From positions 22,231 through 41,647 of the forward strand of contig VBCL01000054.1 in assembly GCA_005888865.1 (NCBI GenBank): a stretch of 19,417 nucleotides of DNA, given 5' to 3'. The DNA comes from Betaproteobacteria bacterium (GTDB lineage: Bacteria; Pseudomonadota; Gammaproteobacteria; Burkholderiales; Casimicrobiaceae). Below, piece by piece: positions 13,721 to 19,417 of the stretch (positions are counted from its first letter, which is position 1; every line of letters starts with the position of its first letter). Under the pieces are notes generated by a model, which had not been told where the DNA came from, made no database searches, and was given only the letters and a program-made list of their open reading frames with translations. The position numbers and the translations under genes were made by a program.

Positions 13721-15607
13721 ATGGCCGAACACAGCCAGTTTCAACTCCTGCGCGAGCGCCGCTTCGCGCCGTTCTTCTGGACGCAGTTCCTCGGCGCCGG
13801 CAACGACAATATCTACAAGAACGCGCTGGTGATCTTCGTCGCGTTCCAGGCGGCCACACTCACCGCGCTCTCGGCCAACGACCTCGTCAATATCGCCGCC
13901 GCGGTGTTCATCGCGCCGTTCGTGCTCTTTTCCGCGACCTCGGGTCAGCTCGCCGACAAGTTCGAGAAGTCGCAGCTCATCCGGCTGATCAAGCTCTTCG
14001 AGATTTCGATCATGGTGCTGGGCGCCATCGGCTTCTATCGCCGCAACCTCGTCCTGCTCTTTTCCGCGCTCGCCCTGATGGGCGTGCACTCGACGCTGTT
14101 CGGGCCGGTGAAGTATGCGATTCTGCCGCAGCACCTGAGGAGCGACGAGCTGATCGGTGGCAACGGGCTGGTCGAGATGGGGACCTTCGTGGCGATTCTG
14201 CTCGGCGAGGTCGTCGGCGGTCTGGTGATCGCGATCAAGCCCGACGGGCCGATCCTCGCCGGCGCGACCGCGATCGCGGTCGCGGTCGCAGGTTATCTGG
14301 TGAGCCGCGGCATTCCGACGACGCCGGCGGTTGCACCCGACCTGAAAATCAACTGGAACCCCTTCACCGAGACCGGCCGCAACCTGCGCCTCGCGTACGG
14401 CAACCGCGTGGTGTGGTTGTCGATGCTGGGGATTTCCTGGTTCTGGTTCTACGGCGCGACCTATCTGACCCAGTTCGCCACCTTTACCAAGGATGTCCTC
14501 GGCGGCGACGAGCACGTCGCGACGCTGCTTCTGGCGATCTTCTCGGTGGGCATCGGTGTCGGGTCGCTGTTGTGCGAGCGCCTGTCCGGACACAAGGTCG
14601 AGATCGGGCTGGTGCCCTTCGGCTCGATCGGACTGTCGGTGTTCGCCGTCGATCTGTACTTCGCCAGCCGCGGGTTGCAGCCGGGCGGACTTGCCGGCGT
14701 CGAGCACTTCGTCTCGGTGCGAGCCCACTGGCGCATCGTCGCGGACCTGGTGCTGCTCGGGATGTTCGGCGGCTTTTACATTGTTCCGTTGTACGCGCTG
14801 ATCCAGGAACGCTCCGACCCGGCCTACCGGTCGCGCATCATCGCCGCGAACAACATTCTGAACGCGCTGTTCATGGTCGCGTCGGCGGGCATTGCACTGG
14901 GGTTGCTCAAGGCGGGGCTGTCGATCCCAGCGCTTTTCCTCGCCACCGGGTTGATGAACGCCGTCGTCGCTCTCTACATCTACCTGCTCGTCCCCGAGTT
15001 CCTGATGCGGTTCCTGGCATGGCTGCTGATCCACAGCGTCTACCGCGTCGACAAGCAAGGCCTCGAACAGGTCCCGGCGGAGGGTGCCTGCGTGATCGTC
15101 TGCAACCACGTGAGCTTCGTCGACGCCATCGTGATTGCCGCGTGCGTGCGCAGGCCGGTTCGGTTCGTGATGGACCACCGCATTTTCGCGATTCCCGTGC
15201 TCAATTTCGTGTTTCGTACCATGCGCGTGATTCCGATCGCGTCGGCGAAGGAGGATCCAACGCTCAAGGAGCGCGCCTTCGAGGCGGCGGCGAATGCGCT
15301 CAACGCCGGTGAAATCGTCGGCATTTTTCCGGAGGGAAAGATTACGGACACCGGCGAGCTCAATCCTTTCCGTCCGGGACTGCAGCGCATTCTCGAGCAC
15401 GCGCCGGTCCCGGTCGTGCCGATGGCGCTGCGCGGCTTGTGGGGCAGCTTCTTCAGCCGCTCGTATCAGGGCAAGGCGATGCGGCGACGAGTCCGGGGTC
15501 TTTTCTCGAAGATCGCCGTGGTGGCGGGGCCACCGCTCGCACCCGAACGGGCGACGCCGGAAGCGCTGCAGGCCACGGTCCTCGCCCTACGCGGCGACTG
15601 GCGCTAG
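13721..15607 (+). CDS. LplT-like MFS transporter fused to a PlsC-type lysophospholipid acyltransferase
   Basis: The 628-residue protein joins two domains. Residues about 1-430 form an MFS transporter with many hydrophobic segments, beginning with the LplT-like signature FLGAGNDNIYKNALVIF (about 24-40). Residues about 440-628 form an acyltransferase with NHVSFVD (H463 and D468 of the HX4D motif) and FPEGKIT (536-542), which resembles FPEGRIT of E. coli Aas more than FPEGTRS of PlsC. In E. coli, LplT flips lysophospholipids inward and Aas re-acylates them; here both steps could reside in one inner-membrane protein. The acyl-ACP synthetase (AMP-binding) domain of Aas is absent, so the acyl donor must come from elsewhere. 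The gene lies 60 nt behind the ArsR-type repressor and 16 nt before the DUF2339 gene, suggesting an operon. Substrate is inferred from family resemblance. Confidence 0.9.
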   Translation: MAEHSQFQLLRERRFAPFFWTQFLGAGNDNIYKNALVIFVAFQAATLTALSANDLVNIAAAVFIAPFVLFSATSGQLADKFEKSQLIRLIKLFEISIMVLGAIGFYRRNLVLLFSALALMGVHSTLFGPVKYAILPQHLRSDELIGGNGLVEMGTFVAILLGEVVGGLVIAIKPDGPILAGATAIAVAVAGYLVSRGIPTTPAVAPDLKINWNPFTETGRNLRLAYGNRVVWLSMLGISWFWFYGATYLTQFATFTKDVLGGDEHVATLLLAIFSVGIGVGSLLCERLSGHKVEIGLVPFGSIGLSVFAVDLYFASRGLQPGGLAGVEHFVSVRAHWRIVADLVLLGMFGGFYIVPLYALIQERSDPAYRSRIIAANNILNALFMVASAGIALGLLKAGLSIPALFLATGLMNAVVALYIYLLVPEFLMRFLAWLLIHSVYRVDKQGLEQVPAEGACVIVCNHVSFVDAIVIAACVRRPVRFVMDHRIFAIPVLNFVFRTMRVIPIASAKEDPTLKERAFEAAANALNAGEIVGIFPEGKITDTGELNPFRPGLQRILEHAPVPVVPMALRGLWGSFFSRSYQGKAMRRRVRGLFSKIAVVAGPPLAPERATPEALQATVLALRGDWR

Positions 15608-15611
15608 CGCC

Positions 15612-15617
15612 AAGGAG
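15612..15617 (+). promoter_or_regulatory. Ribosome binding site that fixes the DUF2339 start
   Basis: AAGGAG lies six bases before the GTG at 15624. The frame is open far upstream inside the preceding gene, so this site decides the start. Confidence 0.75.
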
Positions 15618-15623
15618 AACCTC

Positions 15624-18479
15624 GTGACGCCATGGATCGGTGTTCTGCTCGGCGCGCTCATCGGCGCCTCGGTGGATGGCTTCAGGGGTCTCGTAGTCGG
15701 TGCGGCCGTCGGTCTCATGGTCGGGCTTGTCATGCGCAAGCCACCGGGCACGGCCGCGGGGCGGCGCGACGCGGCTGTGAGCGGGCTCCCCGGGTCCGCC
15801 GCAGCGAGCGAGCAGGCCAACGCGAACCGGATCGTCATGCTCGAACAGCGCGTGGCCGCGCTCGAGGCCGCGCTCGCGCGCTCCGGAGTCGCGATGCCCG
15901 CGGCGACTCCCGGCGCAACTCCGCCGCCGACGCCCGAAGCCGCCGAGCCCGAACGCGAGGTCGTCGTGCCGCCGCCTGCCGCGATGCCGCCTGCCGCGAT
16001 GCCGCCCGCCGAAGCGCCACCCGTCCCGACGCCAGCGCTGCAGGGCTCCGTGCGCAAGGGTGGCCCCGGCGATCCCGGTTCCACCGCCGCGACGCCGGCG
16101 CCGCGCCGCGCGGCAGCGTCGGCGGCGAGCCGTAGCTCAGCATCGACCGCGCCAGCGACGGCGTCGCTATGGACCTGGTTTACCAACGGCAACACGATGG
16201 CTCGCATCGGTATCGTCGTGCTGTTTTTCGGGATCGCGTTCCTGCTCTCGTACCTCGCCGAGCATGTGACGATACCGATCGAGCTGCAGTTTGCCGGCGT
16301 GGCCCTGGCGGGAGGCGCGCTCATCGCTGCCGGCGCGTGGCTCGCCAACGCGCGACGCGGTTACGCGCTGGCGCTGGTCGGCGGCGGCCTCGGCGTCCTG
16401 TACCTCACCACCTTTGCGGCGTTGCAGCTCGTGCCGCTGCTCTCGCCGGCAAGCGCATTCGCGCTGCTCGCCGCGATCGCGGCGCTGGCGATCATCCTGT
16501 CGCTGGCGTTCGACGCGCAGGCGCTCGCGGCGCTGGCGACCTTGGGCGGTTTGCTCGCCCCGGTGCTCGTCGAAACGGTCAGCGAGCCGCTGCCGCTGTT
16601 CGGCTACGTGGCGATCGTGAATGCCGTGATCCTCGGCGTCGCCTGGTTTCGCGCCTGGCGCGCGCTCGATCTCGTCGGCTTCGCAGGCACCTTCGTGCTC
16701 GGACTGTGGTGGGGCCACGAGTATTACGAGCCGACCTATTTCGGGGTCATCGAGCCGTTCCTGGCGGGATTTTTCATAGCGTACGTCGCGGTGCCGATCG
16801 TGCATGCCTTGCGTGGAGCCGGTGAGCGCCGCGTCGACGCCGTCCTGATCTTCGGCGTCCCGATGGTCGGGCTCGCGCTTCAGGCGCTGCTGGTAACGGA
16901 CACGCGTTACGGATTGGCGTGGACGGCGGCGATCATCGCGGTGATGTACGGGCTCCTCTCGCTCGCTCTGCGGCGGACCAACAGCGCCACGTCGGGGACG
17001 CTGGCGGCGGCTTTTGGCGCCCTCGCGGTCATCTTCGCAACGCTCACCGTACCGCTTGCCGTCGATGCGCGCTGGACCAGCTCGGTATGGGCGATCGAAG
17101 CCGCCGGCGTGTACTGGATCGGTTGCCGCGAGGATCGCCGGTTCGCGCGCGGCTTCGCGCTCCTGCTTCAACTTGCGACCGGCATCGCGCTCGTGCTCGG
17201 GGGCCTCGATGAAGCCACCCGATTCGCGTTCGTCAACCGTCGCTTCCTCGGGTTTGCAGCGATTGCGCTGTCGGCTTTCGCGAGCGCGCGCTTCGGCGAT
17301 CGGCGCGGCGAGGCGTTGCCCGCGACCGAGCGTTCACTGCTGCCCCTGGTGTTCGGCTGGGCATGTGTCTGGTGGCTGGGCGGAGGACTGGTCGAAATCG
17401 ACGATCACGTCGCAACCCGCGCCGCGCCTCACGCGATGCTCGGATGGGTCGTCGGCAGCGTTGCAGTCGCGGCACTGCTCGCGCGTCCCCTGCAATGGCC
17501 TCGCCTCGAGAGCATGTCCCTGGTACTCCTGCCGGCGCTCGCGCTCTCGATCGCCCACGATCTCACGCACGGGCGAACCAGCGTGACCGACTATGGCTGG
17601 GCCATCTATCCGGCGGCGTGGGCGCTGCATTTTGCCGTCCTTTACCGCAGCGAAACGCGCGCGGCGGCAAGCCCGAAACAGAACGCGGGTATCACCAGCG
17701 CGTGGCTCGCGCTCGCGCATGCGGCTGGCGCGCTGTTGCTCATTGGCCAGATCGCCTGGGAAGCCGGCGAGTGGACCGCGCGCGCGACGCCGCGGGGCAC
17801 GGTATGGGCCGCGTGCGCGCATTTGGCACCGCTCGCCGCCTACCTCCTTGCGATGGCACGGGCCGGACGCGACGCAACGTGGCCGCTGCGAAGCTTCGGG
17901 AATGCCTACGCGGTCACGGCGGGGACGATCGTCGCGGTCGCGCTGGGTCTCGGCTTCGTCGCGCTGGCTCTCCTCAATCCCGGCGATCCGGCGCCGCTGC
18001 CTTACCTGCCGGTCGTCAACCCACTGGAAGTCTCCCTCGCACTCGCGCTGGGGGCGCTGTTCTTCTGGGCCCGACGCGACGCTAACGCGGCCCCGCAGGT
18101 GCTCTATCGAGGACTCGGCGTCGGCGCTTTCATTGTGCTCAACGGCATCGTCGCGCGGACGGTGCATCACTGGCTCGGTGTGCCGTGGCAATTGTCGGCA
18201 CTGGTTGCATCACGGCCGCTGCAGGCCGCGCTCACGCTCACCTGGACCGTCGCCGCGCTGGCGGCGATGGTGGTCGCGACCCGAGGTCAGCTTCGCGTGC
18301 TCTGGCTCACCGGCGCCGGCCTGCTGGCAGCGGTCGTCGTCAAGCTCTTCGCGATCGATCTCGCCGCGCTGTCAGGATTGACGCGGGTGGTCGCCTTCCT
18401 TGGTGTCGGCGCGCTGCTGCTGGTGATCGGGTACGTCGCGCCGCTGCCACCGGCGACGAAGAACAGCGCAGACGCCTAG
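15624..18479 (+). CDS. DUF2339 family polytopic membrane protein
   Basis: The 951-residue protein starts at a GTG with a good AAGGAG site, 16 nt after the MFS-acyltransferase gene. Residues 3-37 form one or two hydrophobic segments (WIGVLLGALIGASVDGF and a Gly-rich stretch), then a short coiled coil (about 70-88, MLEQRVAALEAALA), then a long Pro/Ala-rich linker (about 90-180) that includes a short repeat (PPAAM). From about 184 (WTWFTNGNTMARIGIVVLFF) to the end there are some twenty or more hydrophobic helices, including the family stretch GGLGVLYLTTFAALQLVPLL. The layout matches DUF2339 proteins of proteobacteria, whose function is unknown; the fold and location suggest an inner-membrane protein of transport or envelope type, but nothing in the sequence shows a substrate. 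It converges with the sirtuin gene across 41 nt with no clear terminator. Confidence 0.88.
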   Translation: MTPWIGVLLGALIGASVDGFRGLVVGAAVGLMVGLVMRKPPGTAAGRRDAAVSGLPGSAAASEQANANRIVMLEQRVAALEAALARSGVAMPAATPGATPPPTPEAAEPEREVVVPPPAAMPPAAMPPAEAPPVPTPALQGSVRKGGPGDPGSTAATPAPRRAAASAASRSSASTAPATASLWTWFTNGNTMARIGIVVLFFGIAFLLSYLAEHVTIPIELQFAGVALAGGALIAAGAWLANARRGYALALVGGGLGVLYLTTFAALQLVPLLSPASAFALLAAIAALAIILSLAFDAQALAALATLGGLLAPVLVETVSEPLPLFGYVAIVNAVILGVAWFRAWRALDLVGFAGTFVLGLWWGHEYYEPTYFGVIEPFLAGFFIAYVAVPIVHALRGAGERRVDAVLIFGVPMVGLALQALLVTDTRYGLAWTAAIIAVMYGLLSLALRRTNSATSGTLAAAFGALAVIFATLTVPLAVDARWTSSVWAIEAAGVYWIGCREDRRFARGFALLLQLATGIALVLGGLDEATRFAFVNRRFLGFAAIALSAFASARFGDRRGEALPATERSLLPLVFGWACVWWLGGGLVEIDDHVATRAAPHAMLGWVVGSVAVAALLARPLQWPRLESMSLVLLPALALSIAHDLTHGRTSVTDYGWAIYPAAWALHFAVLYRSETRAAASPKQNAGITSAWLALAHAAGALLLIGQIAWEAGEWTARATPRGTVWAACAHLAPLAAYLLAMARAGRDATWPLRSFGNAYAVTAGTIVAVALGLGFVALALLNPGDPAPLPYLPVVNPLEVSLALALGALFFWARRDANAAPQVLYRGLGVGAFIVLNGIVARTVHHWLGVPWQLSALVASRPLQAALTLTWTVAALAAMVVATRGQLRVLWLTGAGLLAAVVVKLFAIDLAALSGLTRVVAFLGVGALLLVIGYVAPLPPATKNSADA
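15971..16010 (+). repeat. 15-bp tandem repeat inside the DUF2339 linker
   Basis: GCCGCCTGCCGCGAT occurs at 15971-15985 and again exactly at 15986-16000, followed by a partial third copy to 16010 with one mismatch. It keeps frame and encodes repeats of a Pro/Ala/Met unit in a flexible linker, so copy number could vary between strains without breaking the gene. Confidence 0.85.
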
Positions 18480-18520
18480 CGCGCCATCGATCGCCCGAAG
18501 CTCCGCCGCGTCGTGACCCT

Positions 18521-19291
18521 TCAGTCGAGCGCCGCGACCAACGCGGGCAGCACGGCGCCCGCCGCGCCGCGTAATACATGGTCCGCTGCTGCGGAGAGCG
18601 CGGTCGTGTTGGGATTGATCTCGACCACGATGGCGCCCGAACGTTGCGCGTGAGCGGGGAGCGCTGCCGCGGGATAAACCTCCGCGGACGTGCCGACAAC
18701 CAGCAGGACATCGCATCGCCGGACGGCATCCTCGGCCGCGGCCACCGCGTGCTCGGGCAGCATTTCCTCGAACCACACCACATCGGGCCGCAACGGTGCG
18801 CCGCAATGCGCGCAGCGTGGCACCTCCCCGGCAGGCGCCTCCCATCGTTCGACGAGCGTGTCTTCGCGCGAACATTTCACGCGCCCGATGTTGCCGTGGA
18901 GCTCGACCAGCTTGCGGCCGCCGGCGCGCTGGTGCAGCCCGTCGACGTTCTGCGTGATCAGCATGAAATCGGAGGCGCGTCGTTCCAATTCCGCCAGCGC
19001 GAAGTGGCCCGCGTTGGGCTGCGCTGCCGCGACGCGCTCGCGGCGCCAGGCGTACCAGTCCCAGACCAGCTTCGGGTTGCGCGCGAATGCGGACGGCGTG
19101 GCCAGCTCGCGCGGATCGAAGCGCGCCCAGAGTCCGGTCTGCGCGTCGCGGAACGTCGCCAGTCCGGATTCGGCGGAGATGCCCGCACCGGTCAGCGCCG
19201 CGATAAAGCGCGCGTTGCGAAGTGCAATGATGAGCTCGGTATCGATCACGTCGAGAGGAGCATCGGCATCCGAATTTTGGCGCGCTGTCAC
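18521..19291 (-). CDS. cobB: NAD-dependent protein deacylase (sirtuin, class III-like)
   Basis: The 256-residue protein removes acyl groups from lysines using NAD+. Motifs: GAGISAESGLATFRD (35-49) for NAD binding, TQNVDGLHQRAG (113-124), catalytic His132 in ELHGNIGRVKC, and the GTSAEVYPAA NAD contact. WYAWRRE contains Tyr80 and Arg83, the YxxR pair that binds succinyl or malonyl groups in SIRT5 and E. coli CobB, so desuccinylase/demalonylase activity is likely. The zinc module is incomplete: Cys140 stands alone (CSRED, no second Cys three residues later), while Cys160 and Cys163 form the second pair. WFEE replaces the more usual WFGE. The GTG at 19289-19291 is the longest start without a good ribosome binding site; a GTG at Val15 is an alternative. 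The gene is divergent from aroC. The symbol is by family, not proven orthology. Confidence 0.92.
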   Translation of the reverse strand: MTARQNSDADAPLDVIDTELIIALRNARFIAALTGAGISAESGLATFRDAQTGLWARFDPRELATPSAFARNPKLVWDWYAWRRERVAAAQPNAGHFALAELERRASDFMLITQNVDGLHQRAGGRKLVELHGNIGRVKCSREDTLVERWEAPAGEVPRCAHCGAPLRPDVVWFEEMLPEHAVAAAEDAVRRCDVLLVVGTSAEVYPAAALPAHAQRSGAIVVEINPNTTALSAAADHVLRGAAGAVLPALVAALD

Positions 19292-19363
19292 CAGTGTCGA
19301 TGCGGAGGAAGCACGTTCCGCGCGTGATAAACTCGGTCGACATTCATCGTCGCACGCCTCGCC

Positions 19364-19417
19364 ATGTCCGGCAATACGCTCGGCACCTTGTTCTGCGTCA
19401 CCTCGTTCGGCGAATCG
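19364..19417 (+). CDS. aroC: Chorismate synthase, first 18 codons (3' truncated by window)
   Basis: The window ends with ATG and 17 further codons reading MSGNTLGTLFCVTSFGES. This is the characteristic N terminus of chorismate synthase (E. coli begins MAGNTIGQLFRVTTFGES), the last enzyme of the shikimate pathway, which converts EPSP to chorismate using reduced FMN. The frame is open to the window edge. No strong ribosome binding site is visible before the ATG. The gene is divergent from the sirtuin gene, with 72 nt between the two starts. The fragment is short, but the match is specific. Confidence 0.9.
   Translation, partial: MSGNTLGTLFCVTSFGES

Noticed and set aside
13307..15400. Very long minus-strand open frame (697 codons) opposite the repressor and MFS-acyltransferase genes.
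   Set aside because: Its translation is a low-complexity Arg/Asp/His/Glu-rich string typical of antisense frames in GC-rich genes, while the plus strand carries clear conserved domains.
15294..15623. Upstream extension of the DUF2339 frame by 110 codons.
   Set aside because: It overlaps the acyltransferase domain of the preceding gene in another frame, is Arg/Ser-rich like shadow frames, and the GTG at 15624 has a proper ribosome binding site.

Overview
The window is about 19.4 kb of GC-rich, densely coding bacterial chromosome. The gene set (a GlrK/QseG/GlrR-type two-component operon, a very large NAD-dependent glutamate dehydrogenase, DUF2339 and DUF4337 membrane proteins, thyA, folA, an LplT/Aas-like MFS-acyltransferase fusion and the start of aroC) and the protein styles suggest a betaproteobacterium of Burkholderiales or related type. 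This placement is inference from protein character; there is no rRNA or other phylogenetic marker. No insertion sequence, prophage, CRISPR array or tRNA was seen.

Layout, left to right. (1) 1-1771: 3' end of a molybdenum hydroxylase large subunit, followed 32 nt later by a small Cys-rich metallothionein (1804-1989). (2) 2151-6974: NAD-glutamate dehydrogenase of about 1,600 residues. Its stop codon abuts that of a convergent DUF4337 membrane protein (6975-7547, minus), which lies downstream of folA (7596-8150, minus). (3) 8214-11727: a tightly overlapping three-gene operon, glrK (sensor kinase), a qseG-like lipoprotein gene and glrR (sigma-54 activator). (4) 11728-12392: a regulatory and small-transcript region. 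(5) 12393-13187: thyA on the minus strand. (6) 13272-15607: a strong promoter with an operator-like palindrome, an ArsR-family repressor without cysteines, and an MFS-PlsC fusion. (7) 15624-18479: a large DUF2339 membrane protein. (8) 18521-19291: a class-III-like sirtuin on the minus strand. (9) 19364-end: the first 18 codons of aroC.

The most interesting signal is the gap after glrR. It holds an exact match to the published enterobacterial GlrR-binding consensus TGTC-N10-GACA, a second copy with one mismatch, a near-consensus IHF site and a good sigma-54 (-24/-12) promoter, AGGCATGACAATTGCA. From that promoter a transcript of about 370 nt would run to a strong intrinsic terminator (12358-12390). 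The transcript could encode a 56-residue unknown protein and would carry a hairpin-rich 3' part. In Escherichia coli, GlrR with IHF and sigma-54 drives the small RNA GlmY, whose gene sits just upstream of glrK. This locus therefore looks like a betaproteobacterial counterpart: a GlrR-controlled small RNA or small-protein gene placed downstream of glrR. The parts are visible in the sequence; the function is inference.

Other points worth checking are the GAFSGA (not GAFTGA) loop in GlrR, a sirtuin with three instead of four zinc-site cysteines, the MFS-acyltransferase fusion behind an ArsR-type repressor, and the metallothionein placed directly behind a molybdoenzyme gene.
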